Shown: piece by piece, positions 12,510 to 25,699 of the stretch | How the letters are laid out: each line of letters opens with the position of its first letter | Position numbering within the stretch: position 1 is the first letter of the stretch | Source: Cucumis sativus | Taxonomy: Eukaryota; Streptophyta; Magnoliopsida; Cucurbitales; Cucurbitaceae | Reading direction: 5' to 3' | Assembly (NCBI RefSeq): GCF_000004075.3 | Contig: NC_026656.2 | Coordinates: forward strand, 11,284,001 to 11,348,000 | DNA length: 64,000 nucleotides | Translations under genes and position numbers: made by a program | The notes under the pieces: generated by a model | Told to the model about the DNA's origin: nothing | The model's database searches: none | Seen by the model: only the letters and a program-made list of their open reading frames with translations

Positions 12510-15500
12510 TGACAGACTCATCATATCATGTCATCTCAAAAACCCTCCTTTCATCTACCAACGCCATCTGTCCTTTCCTTTCATTTTCATCCACCATTAT
12601 TGTTATTATTATTATTTCTTCTCACTTCTCACCTCTCACCACTACTCCATCTGTTTTTATCAACTTCACAATCCTCATCTCCCTTTCTTCTTCCTTAATT
12701 AAATATTGTTTCTATTTTACCCCTTTACTTCTTTTTTTCTGTTTTTTCTCTGTACGGACTATTGAAATCTTGAAAAATAAACCAACAAATAAATAAAAAC
12801 TTTTTTTAAAAAAAACAAATTAAATAGTTCAGAAAAACTTGTAATTTTTTAACATAAAACCAACCTATCCATTGTTTTCCTCTTCTTGGTTGGCATGAAG
12901 AAGGTCTTCTACTTTTCTAGTAGATTTTATTCCAACACATATAAAACATGGATAAATGTAGATTTGTTGATACCTTCTTACACTTAAACGGCTGTTGACA
13001 CTGCAACAAATGAGTTGAGGGATAAAAATAATAATCTTGTTTTTAATGATTATTTATTTTATTTTTAATTAATAAAATTATTTTTCAAAATAATTTGTTT
13101 GAGGCACTTAGACATGAAGTGATGAAAGTTTGAATGCATTGAGATGCGAGTTGTTGAGATCTTGTTGCGACATTGAGATCTTATAATGTGTTGAGCGTTC
13201 TGATCCCTTATTGTATCATCAATTGTTGAAACGTTATGCTTTGACTTAATTGTTGAGACTTTTAGATCTCAGATGTTAATGACTTTCTGATTGTTAAGGC
13301 GTTATGAAACTCACCACTATATATAATTCTCCTCCTTGTCTCGTTTTTAATAATCTGAAATCATATTTTCTTACGCAAAACTCTCTCATAAAAATTTCTT
13401 TTCTCTCATTTTAGTTTCCGAACAAAGTCATTCAAGAGTGTTGGTTTTCTAATTGGTTGTAGTGCAACTCTGATCGAGTATTTTAGGTTGTTTTATTTTG
13501 AAGAGAAGTGGCAGATAAAAAACTGTTTGCACTCCTAGTAGAGCCACAAAATATCTTGAAGAGAGTGTGATCCATGACTAAGTCTTCATCTAACAAATTT
13601 TTGTTATGCAGTTAGCCATTCAGTCTAGCCGATCACAGTCTAAACGTTCTATCTAGGCGACCTCCAACCAAGCATCCTTTCAATTTAGGTGGGACCTTAT
13701 CTAAGCATGCAACTACAAATTAACTAGGAGACCAAGTTCCAGGCGATTTCCATTTTAGACGTCTAAGATTCAGAAGTCTAACAGTTGCTTCTGTCACTTG
13801 CACCGGTGGGTTTGGCTCTCTTAATTGAGACACTCAAACCCCTATCCAGACTTAAATACCTCTTTGGTTGGATTGTCTCAGATAACCTAACACTCTTTTA
13901 AGTTGGTGTCACCTTCATCACGATCTTAAGACCCTCGATGGAGCGTATGTACAAAGTCTTTCACAACTAGTTCAATGTATTCACAAATATCACTTAATTA
14001 GCTCAATAGTATCTTTTACTATCCTCGATCTCAAACCTGTCATCGATAATACTGAAATAATGATCCACTCCCGTTATGTGGGCTCTACTTTCAAGAGCTC
14101 AATTTGTGGTTAAAATCGAAAAAATTAATATTTACAGTCTTTCAAGTTTCTTTCCCAAAAAAGATACCAACAATTGAACGAGATACCAACATTTTTTCTC
14201 TAACAAATTTAACCCTACATCGAAATACAGAAAATGGGTAAACATGATTTAATAAATGCATGTAAAAAAAATTTGCTATTATTCCTATAAACAGAAAAAC
14301 AAATTCATAGTATCCTCAAGTTGGAAATCCTCCTATATACATATTGAGTAAGGTTCTAAATAACACTTGCATACTTTATTAATTCAATTAATGAAGTGCC
14401 ATTATTATATATATAGGGAACTAATGAACTCAAAGAGGACACGTGGAGAGCAATTAGATAAACAAAATAAGTCTTTAACTAATTTCCTTAATAAAGATTT
14501 GTTATTTTCTCAGAACAATAAAGAGAGATTAACTTAATTTAAGAATTAAAGACAAGTTAGAAATCATATATATAAGAAAATAAATTAGTAGGCTTTGTAG
14601 GGCATAAAAAAAATAGAATAAGCAAAGTATTTTTTTTTTTTTTCTTTTGCTTCTTTAACATAGATTTTATTTATTTTGGTTTTGCAATAATATGTATTTA
14701 GTTTGGTTAGTCAAATATAGAACCAAAACCGAATATAAGAAAGTTAGTGAGGTTAGGATCATTTCCTATATCTTTATTTTAAGCCAAATATCAAATCACA
14801 CGTGTCACTCTCTCCTTTTTCTTTTAAAACCAAACTATTAAAAAAGGGTTTGGCCCATTTATTTCTTAGAGTAAAGAATTTGATTTAAGCAAATGCCTAA
14901 TCTTTCTTCCATAAATAACATTTGAAGTATTTCATACTCCATCCTTTTTCTTATTTCTTGACAAAATCTTAAAAAAAATAAAGTAAAATATGAAGATTCC
15001 CTCTTTTGTTTCTTTCTAAAATGGATTCAACCCAATAGGAATCCATATTATTCAAGAAGGAAATAATAGAGATTTGATCGCAAGATAATTGTTTTTTTTT
15101 GTTTTTTTTTTTTTTATAAATGATTTAAAGTAAATTAAAAAGTGTTTCACAAGCTTTTTTTTCATAACTAAATACACTTTAAAGCTTTCCATGTTGAATA
15201 GATTTGTATTTTTTTGTGGAATTTTGAAATTTCATGATGACATAGTTGTTGAGCAAATCATTTAATAACTTAATTTGTTATTTAATATTTTTTATCATTT
15301 CAAATATTACATCATGTATTTTTTTTCTTTTTTTTATAACTACCTGCTACGGTTATGTTTAGTTCTTATTTAAAGTTGAATTTATTAAATTTGATGTGTT
15401 TGCTAATATTATTTCTTACCAAATTAATTTGTGATTTGGGAAAATGTGTAAAAGTACGAAAATGTGATTGAGCACTATTCTTCGTTGTTCATAGCATATC

Positions 15501-17600
15501 GTGACGTTATCCCTATTTCAACAACTATAAATTTTGGCCATTTTTGCTTCCAAAACACAACCCTTCACACTATAACAATACTTGGAATGCTATTGTATTC
15601 ATCGTTAGAAGCCTATTTTGAGGAAAATCTCCTCAATTCTCATCATAACTAATTCTATCTTAACTACAAAATCGTTACAAACATAAATAAAAAATTTCAT
15701 GCATAAGAATGAGACTGGTAGCACTTTTACAAAAAAACAAAATACAAGGAAATTACTATCGAGTGTCACCGAAGGGAACAAGTACAAGCAAACTTAATTA
15801 ACCAAATTATTTAAAAAAAATTAGAAAGAAACTAAAACAACAAAGTATTTCCATGAGTAACTACACGACAACAAGTTTGATCAATAATCAAATGTTGATC
15901 ACTCACTTAGATGGCCTTACCACTTCTGTCATAGTTTCCAAGAGTTACAAACTAGGATCAACCTTTAGAAAGAGATTGAAATGATCTAAGTGAAGCTTGA
16001 GCACAAAAAAAAATAACAAAACAACCTTAACCAAGTTTTAAAGGCCAAATAGAAGAAGAAAAGAACTTTCAAGTGGACATCCAATATGGAATTAATTCAT
16101 GGAGTTCACAAAGAACTAACAAAACCGAACTACTAGGAGCTTAAGAATTTAATGTATCATAAGCATGCAAGTTAGTGTTGAAATAAGTATGAAAAACAAA
16201 AATGATAGAAGGAAACATAGCTTTAAGTCCTTCAAGCCCTAGCAAAAGGAAAAAAAGGGAAAAACGAAGAGATGTATAATGAAAAAAACAAGAGAGGTAG
16301 AGGCTAAATGGAAGAAAAAACAGGTGTGTATTATTGTTTATATGTTCAAAGCGGACAATATTAGACTATTTGTGGAGATGGGATGAAGTTTCTCTCGTGT
16401 TTTTATTTTCATTTAGTATCAAAGTTGTAGTATAACAAACCCAGTTGTGTCGGTGAATTCTTCAACATTTCGAACAAAAAAACAAGACTATTTCATCCTA
16501 GTTGTGTTGGGTGATCTAAATCTAGATGGATGGAGATTCTTGGTTGCTTCATATTATGTAATGTTATTATAACTTTTTTAACTTTGTAAGAGCGAATTGA
16601 ACAATATACTAATCCTAAAAAAGTAGATTTTAATTTTAATTCGAATAATATGATTGATGATACAATTAGTAAAGTTTTAGGTCCTTACGTGGTCACATAA
16701 GAGGATTAGTATCCGGGGTAACTAGGTCAATGTTATCCATATCGACTAAAAAAGACAAGACTATTATTATATCTCTCTCGAAGACAATTGCAATCGGTCG
16801 ACTTTAGTTCGAAGTAGTTGAGTTGAAGAAAAGTGGTATCTTCTTTACCAAAGGAGAAGGGAATATGTTATTTATTAACTTTTTTTTGTTAGTCATTCAA
16901 AGTTATTATTTCAAACTCTAATAGTTAATATGCTCTCACTTTATTTATATACAAAATTGACACTAACAAAATTCCATTAATGTCACTAATGCAACAACAC
17001 CACATCGACACACGTTTCAAATCTAATTGCCAATTCTTCACCTATAAATTTATCTTCCATACACTATATTTAATATTTCTATTCTCATATTGTATTCTAA
17101 GTTATTGTGACTTTGACATTTTGCTTCTCCTATATTGGGAAAGAGTGTTACAATCAATTTTCCCCAGAAGTCTATGCTTCTACGTTGGTTTAGCTCTAGA
17201 ACGATCATTGCTAAAGGTAGACGTTCTTCTAATTAAGATCCAAAAACATTGGCTCCTCATATCTTGCTTAATCCAAATGTCGTGCGTGTATGAGTTGATA
17301 CAGTAAAGAAGTTTGATTCGTTTTTATAGAGACCTACTTCATACCTGATCGACGGATAAAGTAGCAAATTCTTTTTTTCAACTTGGTTGAAGTTTCTAAT
17401 ATGAATAATATTTATATGGTTTATTGGTTGATGTATTATTAAATTTAATGATCATGTTGTTTTTGTTTTTTTTATTAGGTGATTAAAATGGGCACACAGG
17501 CAAGAGTTGCATATGATGGAAGTACTTTTGTATTGGGTGATTTTAAAACTATGAAAACTAGCTTAACTTTTTCTTATTAGAAATTAACTTTTGATCATAT
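12510..17600. other. Gene-free interval with possible LTR-retroelement debris
   Basis: No gene is supported. At about 13130-13600 the sequence has the look of an LTR plus leader (TATA-like CACTATATATAATTC near 13316, then a CT-rich segment and a spacer), but no partner LTR or coding domain is visible, so this is weak. Near 16330-16440 the phrases 'caaagcggacaatatt' and 'agtatcaaagttgtag' resemble an LTR end followed by an initiator-Met-tRNA-type primer site; a similar 'ccaaagtgaacaatatcat' recurs near 18628. G-box cores occur at about 14440 and 14800 with no gene beside them. Confidence 0.35.
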
Positions 17601-17639
17601 AGGTGAAAAGAGCTATAAATATATGAACAAGAAATAAAA

Positions 17640-18162
17640 TATAAAATTCTATTGAATGAAATTTTATACCACTTTCCATAACGTTGAAAAGTACACTATG
17701 ACACGTTTTTATTAATAAAATAACCTACGGTAGCGTTAGAGAAATAAGATGTTATCATTAAGTTAAAATAGTGTTTTTAATGCTATAAAAATATTACAAT
17801 ATAGTTTTTAATGGTGTATGTTTATTTTTTGCTGTTGTTAACGATATAATATGGTAATTACAATTTCTTTTTTCAACGTATTGAAAATGTGCACTATAAA
17901 ATGTTTGAAAACAATTACTATACGTTATAAATAACGTTGTGAAAGAGAAACCATAACGTGTCATGTCAATAATATGAAATGTTTCCATAACAATTTAATT
18001 TTAAAACTAAAAATGGACTTTTTTACAACATTTGTTATAAAGGAAAAAATGGCTAAAGGGTAGAACTTTCAATAATATTAGTTGTAATAGCTTCTACGAA
18101 AAGTATCAAAGGGCTACGAGAACGATTTTTGCCTCCTATCGTATGTGATATTTCTTGTAGTG
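17640..18162 (+). mobile_element. CACTA-type (En/Spm-like) element fragment, right end only
   Basis: The sequence TTTCTTGTAGTG at 18151-18162 is the exact reverse complement of CACTACAAGAAA. It matches the right end of the complete CACTA element at 43010. Upstream are repeated phrases such as 'aacgttgaaaagtacactat' and 'aacgtattgaaaatgtgcactat' (about 17680-17900) that look like subterminal repeats. I could not find a matching left end, so the start is arbitrary. Confidence 0.4.
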
Positions 18163-18169
18163 TGCTTGA

Positions 18170-19950
18170 GGTGTAGCAAGAAAGTAGAGCTTTATCAAAT
18201 CAAGTTGATTTCAGATGGAGAGTATATTTCTTAGGTTTTAGGTCAAGTCAGGTGATCATTATAAACACTTTTGTTTTGTTTTTTTTCACTTGAAATACTT
18301 ATTTACTAAAAAAGGTTGATCCAACCACATTCTAAGGGTGTGTCAAGTTGGTTGATACGGAGTACATTTCACAATGTAATTCATAATTGTGCTCTAATTG
18401 ACTTTGCTTATTAGGCCTTATAAGAGCAAGCTCTCGTAGGAAGTTGGGAGTCGATGTATGAGAGAAGACTTGAGATGGTACTTTGGTTTAAGGGAGGATT
18501 GTTAGGTGCAAACAGAATTCCAAATTGGTTAGAGGAAGAAATGATCATGTAAGTATGAACAATTATGTCAATTAGTACGTAATCTTTTTTTTGTGGTACC
18601 AAAAGCAAAACTACTAAAGGTTTATGTCCAAAGTGAACAATATCATACTATTGGCGAATATAAGTGAAAGTTTTTCTTCTTTTTTTTAATATTTGTAAGT
18701 GTCCAAACCAGCTTACTTACATCTCAACTAATCTCACGAGACAACCTGTTTGACTCTACAACATTTTGATGCCAAGGTAACTCGTAGAAAATTTCTTAAA
18801 TTCAACCATTAAAAGTATAAAACTATAACGAAATGGAATGTAAAGCACAAGAATTGTATATAGGGATAGATATTTTAATCTAATTTTTCAAATTACCTTT
18901 TTTCACCATGTCTACTTTTTACTTCTCTATTGGTTTTGTAATTTTTCTTCTTTTGAAAAAAAAGAAAAAAAGGCTTCAATTCCATATTTTCCGTCGAAGG
19001 TTAGCTTTTTCCCCACTTTAGGTGTTGTTTTTTGACATTGGATTAAAGCAAAGATAATAGCATTTTTGCTTTTCAATTTGAAGGTCCCATTTTAATTAGT
19101 GATTCCCATTTCCACTTTCCTCTTTCATAAAACAAATCAAACTACAAATATATATGATTTAGTTATTGTATTTTCGGGTTTCAATTAGTTGTTAATGAAA
19201 ATTTTAATAATGTTTAAATTTACTACTTTTGTAATTTAGAAGATATAGTGACATAGATCTTATTAACATATTTTTTTTTTCTTTTTGCTATTTTTGCAAG
19301 GTCCGTTTGTAAAATTGTATTTAATTATAATGATTACAAATTTTAGTAATTAAACCATTTTTGTTCAAATGCACTCAAAATAATTTTAATCCAATTTTGT
19401 TAAAAATGACTTATTTTAAAAGTAAATATTTGAAGATGTATTTTTAAATACGTCCTAATTTTAAAATTATGTTGGCTTTACACAAATGAATACAAATTGG
19501 AATAGCTCATAATTGTGTGAATATAAAAATCAAATAGAGCAATATGTGGAAATGATAAAAGTGATACAATGAGTACATTTTTTCCTCAAATTTGGAGATG
19601 TAAATAATTATGATGTTTCAAGAAAAAAGTAAGATTAGATTAATTTGTTATCCCACATGTTTGTACAATTATGATCAAAATTTTACCTTTTAAATTAATA
19701 ATAGAACTAATAATGGGATCTCTATTAATTAACTTTCATGATAAAAGAATAAAGATATATTGGCTAGACTTGTTCATTTAAATAATCAAGTCCCTCAATT
19801 TTAAGCATTTATGCTCAATTATATCAAATGAAAACAAATCTATGATTACACTCAAATTCTCCTTTACTGCCCAACATTGTCAATTGGATTATTACATGAT
19901 GACACCTCAAATATATTCATCAAAGCTTGGTCCCAACCTATACAATCATA
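18170..19950. other. Gene-free AT-rich interval
   Basis: Nothing is supported beyond short spurious frames, apart from the retroelement-like phrase near 18628 noted for the preceding interval. Confidence 0.5.
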
Positions 19951-19959
19951 AATTAATTT

Positions 19960-20690
19960 TATGATATAGACAAACAGTTTTAAACATATTTTGTCCATAA
20001 ACATTCTAACTTCATCTATTTTTGTCTCTAAATTTTTAAAAACGTTTGTTTTGATCTCTCTAAATTTTTTTAAATGGTATATTTTGATTCTTGGTGTTAG
20101 AATTCTGTTAACTCTCAAACGAAATGATGATGTGACTTTTACATGTGAATGACTAGTTAGACAGTCAAATAAGATGATAACTTTTAAAAATTTAGGGTTT
20201 TAGCTTTTAATTAGAGGACAAATGATAAATTGAATTTTTATTGAAGAATTCAAAAGTCATTTTGTCTTCGAGGTTTTGAATGTTGCAACATTTGAAGTAT
20301 TGACATTTTACTTAAATAAATTGTGCTTGTATTTACTTTTTTAATTATTGTTTTACATTGTCGTGGATGTTAACATAATATGCTCGATCCTTTTTTTTTT
20401 TTTGTTCAATGTTCTTCTAATTTGCTTCAAGGTTTCGATTTGGAAAATGAATAGTAAAGGGTGTGAGAGTTAGGGAGGGAATGTGAGAGATTTAAGTTTT
20501 GAAGAAAAAAAATATTTTAGACGTTACATTATCATTTCATTAAAGAATTAACATAATTCTAATGACAATGACCAAAGTATAGTAAGTTTTTTTTTAAAAA
20601 AAAATATGAGACAAACAAACGTTTACAAAAGTTTATGGACCAAAATTAGAAACTAGATATAAAGTTTAGGCAACAAAATATGATTTAATT
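19960..20690. mobile_element. Inverted-repeat (foldback/MITE-like) element
   Basis: The left arm (about 19985-20150) contains TTTTGTCCATAAACATT, then AAACGTTTGTTTTGAT, and later GTTAGAATTCTGTTAA and CGAAATGATGATGTGAC. The right arm (about 20520-20680) contains the reverse complements in reverse order: ATTATCATTTCATT, TTAACATAATTCTAA, AACAAACGTTT and TTTATGGACCAAAATT. A roughly 370-bp middle part separates the arms. Class (MULE-like or other) cannot be fixed from the sequence, and no target-site duplication was resolved. Confidence 0.6.
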
Positions 20691-20699
20691 TTAACAAAA

Positions 20700-22130
20700 A
20701 TATATAGAATTTCTCAAGATAAATTTAATCTATACCAATAAACCTCATTGTTTTACCAAATTAATTAAAATCTTAAACTAATAATTGTAATAATGTAAAC
20801 ACCGAAGAAGTTCTCGTCGTCTATTATTACATTCTATTTGGATAAATATCACATGAAATTTACAATTACATCACTTTAACATGTAACTTTTGTACGTGAA
20901 TCAATAGTTTAGATTTAGGTAGGGTTTCGTTTGAGAAAGTCCATCCATACATCACCTTTAATCATTCATCTTGTAAAATCAATATTTGATGAAATAATCT
21001 ACACACGAGAGGAAATCGATGTATGGATGATTTTCAACCTAATTGTACTAATTGGTTTAAATTGATTAACTTATTAATAACTTTCAAAAGATTAATTGAC
21101 ACAAACTATAAGTTTTGTACAATAGCTGTAAAAACAAATTTAGAAGATGAAGTAAATAGTTTATCTTTATTTACATTGACTAAATAATAAAAATAATTTT
21201 CATGATTGAAAAAATGGATTTCAGCAAAATAGTCGTTAAAATAAGGGCTAGATAACAATAATATCTTGAACATTTTATTTTTTACAAAAATAGACCTATT
21301 GAACTTTATTTTTCCACGAGAATAAGGGTTATATTATTAAGTTAGGAGCATTTGCAAAAATAGAAAAAAAAATTATGATAATAAGAATCATGTTATTACA
21401 TTTTCTAAATTGTAAAAATTGTAAATTTAAAAGTAGATAGCTCACTTATAGTCATTTGATATATTTAATTATCTGTCATTTTTGCAATATGCCCAAAAAA
21501 AAATACTATGTGCTATTTTTAAAAATAAAGAATTGTCATCTGATGCAATTTCTCTATTATTATCGATGTATGAACATTTCTTTTTTTTACAAGAAGAAAA
21601 ACTATAGAACTTTGTCTTTCCACCGATGTCGATGACTATTTATAGTTAAAGTCTTGACTTCTACAGGCTTTCCATGCATAATTCACATTCATTAACGCAC
21701 CATTGTAAAAAAAACAATTTGTTGAAACAATCTCCACTTCCCCCTTCTTCCTCCTCCCTCTATTGTCTACTTTTGATGCATGTTCATTGTCTGTTCATCA
21801 GTAGAAATCGGCCACGAGTCGTTCATCCACATTCATTAATCATTTTTCATCTTGGTCAACTTTTGCATGCCACCAACCGTCGGTCATCGACGTAAACTGC
21901 TAATTGGTTCTTTCTCTTATTGGTTGTTCGCTCTCTCTGTTAAAGTGGCCACACCAAGGTTCAGCCACCTATATTCAAATTCATGGTAACCATGGTGGAA
22001 GAAGAAGAGATGAAAATAGAGATTAGGTCATGTGCAAGTAGACTGGGAACATTTTTTATCCCTAAATATATGTGTTATAAACCTCGAAATAAAAAGCCTC
22101 TAATTTTGTCAATATACCTTGGAACACACA
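20700..22130. other. Gene-free AT-rich interval
   Basis: No gene, RNA or structured repeat was recognised. Confidence 0.5.
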
Positions 22131-22658
22131 CATATATAAAAGGGAGTAAATTGGTTGGGTTAGGTTGATGGACATTCTCAACCCAATCCATATTTTCGGG
22201 TTGGTAAGGTTGGCAACCCGAATAACTCAAATTGTATTATCAACCTAACCCAACCATTAAAATTTGGATTGAGTTGGCTTGTCAGGTTATTTTATTTTTG
22301 TTTTAAACAATATGAATTTCAAATTTGAACAAAGTGTAGATCATGATAAACGATCTTGGATCTTAGTTGCATTGAGATGCCTTTGGGTGAAAGAATTATG
22401 TCCTTAATTCATTCGATGTTGAGTAATCAATGCCCCAGATGAAAGAATTCTTTTTTTAGTTATTGGATCTCAGGCCTTAGTGGCACCAAGATGAAAGAAT
22501 TTTGCCTATATTTTATTTGATATTGGACATACATTGCCTCATGATGCCTCGAGATGAAAAACTTCTGCCTTTAGTTATTCGATCTCGAGCCTTAATTGCA
22601 ACGAGATGACCCGGGATGAAAGAATTCTTCTTTTAGTTATTAGATCTCGGGGCTTAAT

Positions 22659-22731
22659 GGACTATTAGCTCAATTGGTTAGAGCATTTTGCTAATAATGC
22701 GAAGGTCACAGGTTCGAGACTTGCATGTCTA
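22659..22731 (+). pseudogene. tRNA-Ile(AAT) pseudogene, copy A
   Basis: This copy matches the intact ones over its length, but the 3' acceptor strand (ATGTCTA) no longer pairs with GGACTAT and appears one base short. The A box is changed to TAGCTCAATTGG. The anticodon stem and loop still contain CTAATAA, and the B box GGTTCGAGA is intact. Confidence 0.75.
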
Positions 22732-23384
22732 GTCACTTCTCCCTTCCCACAGACATCGACAACTGAATCTAACGAGAGAAAATGGTTTGCCTTGTTTTCT
22801 TTCTTTTGGACAGAAACGCCCCTGACTCCCTTCACAATATATATGTTTTCTTTATTTGATGCATGTGAAATATATATTATTGTAGTATTTACCTTTGTTT
22901 ATTTGAAAATTATGAAATGTATACTAATACTATGATATATAAACGAAATAGTATGATATCTTGGGACTTATGTGTATGTTGTGGACTAAAGATACCTAAT
23001 AAAGAAAGTTGATTAAACAAAATATACTTTTGATTTTGTATATTGTAACATACGGTCATAATTTTGTATATATTCCAAGGTATATTATCAATATTTCAAG
23101 ATATATTGATATACATATCACGAACATCAGGGGGATATTTTAAACAATAACTTTCTTTAGTTATTGGATCCCGAGTCTTAGTGGCATCAAGATGAAAGAA
23201 TTTTTCCTATATTTATTCAATATTGAGCATACATTGCCCCGTGATGCCGCAGAATGAAAGAATTTTGTCTTTAATTAATTCAATCTCGAGTATGCAATGC
23301 ACGAGATGCCCAAGGATGAAATAATTATTCCTTTAGTTATTGCATCTCGGGACTTAATGACATATTAGCTCTATTAGTGCAAAA

Positions 23385-23458
23385 GGCCTATTAGCTCAGT
23401 TGGTTAGAGCGTCGTGCTAATAACGCGAAGGTCGCAGGTTCGAGACCTGCATGGGCCA
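23385..23458 (+). tRNA. tRNA-Ile (anticodon AAT), copy B
   Basis: This 74-nt gene folds into a full cloverleaf. The acceptor GGCCTAT pairs with ATGGGCC (one G-T), the D arm is GCTC/GAGC, and the anticodon stem TCGTG/CGCGA carries the loop CTAATAA (anticodon AAT). The T arm is GCAGG/CCTGC, with discriminator A. The A box TAGCTCAGTTGG and B box GGTTCGAGACC are intact, and TTTT follows within two bases (23460-23463) as a pol III terminator. CCA is not encoded, as expected for a nuclear gene. Confidence 0.93.
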
Positions 23459-23633
23459 ATTTTGTTATTTTATATGGTTTTTTTTTAACTCAACAACATG
23501 TCTATTCACTTCTCCCTTCCCACGGACATTGACAATTGAACCTAACGAGAGAAAATGGTTTGACTTGTTTTCTTTCCTTTGGGTGGAAACGTCCCTGACT
23601 CCCTTCACAATATATATGTTTTTTTTATTTGAA

Positions 23634-23707
23634 GGCCTATTAGCTCAGTTGGTTAGAGCGTCGTGCTAATAACGCGAAGGTCGCAAGTTTGAGACCTGCA
23701 TGGGCCA
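23634..23707 (+). pseudogene. tRNA-Ile(AAT), copy C, with damaged T arm
   Basis: It is identical to copy B through the anticodon arm (loop CTAATAA). In the T arm, GCAGGTTCGAGA has become GCAAGTTTGAGA. That introduces one stem mismatch and destroys the invariant C and the B-box core. Transcription is probably poor; a weakly expressed gene is the alternative. Confidence 0.65.
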
Positions 23708-24622
23708 ATTTTGTTATTTTATATGGTTTTTTTTTTAACTCAACATGTCTATTCACTTCTCCCTTCCCACGGACATCGACAATTGAACCTAACGAGAGAA
23801 AATGGTTTGACTTGTTTTCTTTCCTTTGGGTGGAAACGTCCCTGACTCCCTTCACAATATATATGTTTTTTTTATTTGATGCATGCGAACTATATATTAC
23901 TGTGGTATATACCTTTGTTTATTTGAAAATTATGAAATGTATATTAATACTATAATATATAAATGAAATCGTATGATACATTGGGACTTACGTATATATT
24001 GTGGGATAAGGATAACTAATAAATAAAACTAATTAAACAAAATGTACTCTTGATTTTGTATATTATAACATCCATATAAATAAAAGTGTAAATAGGTTGG
24101 GTCAGGTTGGAGATATTCTCAACCCAACCTATACTTTTGGGTTGGTTAGGTTGGAAACTCGAATTGTATTACCAACCCTTACAACCTACAATATGGGTTG
24201 GATGAGTTGTCGGGCTATATTGTTTTGTTTTAAGCAATAACTTTTAATTTTAAGCAAACATGTAGATCGTGATAACGATCTCAGTCCTTAGTTGCACTGA
24301 AGATGCCTCGGGATAAAAGAATTATGTCTTTAATTCATTCAATCTCGAGTATACAATATCCAGAGATGAAAAAATTATTCCTTTAATTATTGGATCTCGG
24401 GCCTTAGTGGCACCGAGAGGGTCTGGGATGAAAGAATTATGCCTATATTTTATTTGATCTTGGACATACATTGCATGTGATGCTCCAGAATGAAAGAATT
24501 TTATCTTTAATTCATTCAATCTCGGGTAGACAATGAACCGAGATGCCCCGGAATGAAATAATTATTCGTTTAGTTATTGGATTTCTGGCCTTAACGGCCT
24601 ATTAGCTCAATTCATTATAAAA

Positions 24623-24696
24623 GGCATATTAGCTCAGTTGGTTAGAGCGTCATGCTAATAGTGCAAAGCTCGTAGGTTTGATACCTACATGGGCCA
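24623..24696 (+). pseudogene. tRNA-Ile(AAT) pseudogene, copy D
   Basis: It is 74 nt long with an intact A box (TAGCTCAGTTGG) and an anticodon loop still carrying AAT. The acceptor (GGCATAT against ATGGGCC) has a mismatch, and the anticodon stem TCATG/TGCAA has at least two. The T stem GTAGG/CCTAC shows paired changes, but the loop is TTTGATA. Confidence 0.75.
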
Positions 24697-24839
24697 AAAA
24701 CAATTTTATTGTAGAGATTTTTTTTTAACTCAACCACATGTCATTCATTCTAGTCATTTCTCCCTTCCCACTGACACCGACCTTGATTGATTTTGTAACA
24801 TCTGAGCTTAATTTTGTATATATTGAAGTGTATATATCA

Positions 24840-25190
24840 CATAATATATTAAAAATCAAACATGAATAACAAACAGACTTAAACACCATGAAATGTAAAA
24901 TAACATAATGTTTTCTCTCTCTCCAATTTAAAATGAAAAATTATATTAAATATATTTTCTCTCTCCACTATAAATACATCTTCCTTCTCTATCATTAAGT
25001 GCATAAATGTGAAAGAATATTAAGAAAATAAGGATAAATTTTTTTTCATGAAGATCGACAAAAATGACAAAACAAGTTATAATAATTAAGTCTATAACAC
25101 ATATTTCTTTTATTCGTGAAAATGATAAAAATAAAGTCCAACCTACACATAAAGATGTAAAATTTTACAAATGCCCTTATTACTAATATA
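24840..25190. other. Gene-free AT-rich spacer
   Basis: Nothing is recognised. Confidence 0.4.
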
Positions 25191-25194
25191 CATT

Positions 25195-25690
25195 TTATAC
25201 ACGTCTGATACACCTAATATTTCTTGAAACACCCGATACATTTGATAGATACACTTAATGCACCTGATACTTTTTGATACATTTGATACTTTTTTATACA
25301 TACCTGAAACATTTTGATACACATAATACTCCTCGTCACACTTGATTCTTCTTGATACCCCTTGGGCCTTGATACACTTAAAGTTTTCATTTATAAGTTT
25401 GATACACCACTGATAAACTTGTTATGCTTCATTGGTACACTCAACAAAATTGATACGTTTGATGTACATGATATGTTTGATACACTCGATGCACTATAGA
25501 TACACTTACCATTCTTCACTTATACATTTGACTCATTAAATACACTTTGATATGCTTGAAGTCATACTTATCTTGATATACTATTGATATACACTTGTAA
25601 ATTTGATTCATATATTTGATAATGATTCATTTTACTGATATGCTTTAACAATATATTGTTGATATACTTGATAATGATACATTGAGTTGT
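25195..25690 (+). repeat. Degenerate minisatellite built on TTGATACACTTGATA-like units
   Basis: About 500 bp consist largely of imperfect repeats of TGATACA(C)TT with variable 2-8-bp spacers, for example near 25200, 25310, 25370, 25450 and 25500. The short open frame at 25568-25768 is a by-product. Confidence 0.75.
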
Positions 25691-25699
25691 ATCATTCAT

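Larger units (their letters stand above)
23385..23878 (+). repeat. 249-bp tandem duplication carrying tRNA-Ile copies B and C
   Basis: The segment 23385-23633 (tRNA plus its 175-bp tail) is repeated at 23634 to about 23878. Differences are a 3-base indel (CAACAACATG versus CAACATG), a T-run length change and a few substitutions. The second copy runs on into the longer spacer normal for the unit, so the duplication inserted a short extra unit. Confidence 0.85.
22140..24830 (+). repeat. Plus-strand array of tRNA-Ile repeat units
   Basis: The composite unit is, in tRNA orientation: a GGGTTGG/CCAACC-rich block (22150-22290 and 24090-24230); a ladder of degenerate 60-70-bp subrepeats with the core GATCTCGGGCCTTA...GATGAAAGAATT (22345-22655, 23155-23355, 24270-24590); a tRNA-Ile copy; then a conserved tail with CTTCTCCCTTCCCAC, GAGAGAAAATGGTTTG and CCCTTCACAATATATATG; and an AT-rich spacer. 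Four tRNA copies (starts 22659, 23385, 23634, 24623) are included. The same unit occurs in inverted orientation at 44.2-48.7 kb. Only short spurious reading frames occur. Confidence 0.85.

Noticed and set aside
23451-23955. Open frames reading through tRNA copies (ending LAQLVRAS-type peptides)
   Set aside because: These are translations of the tRNA-Ile gene and its conserved tail; the frames come from duplicated non-coding units.
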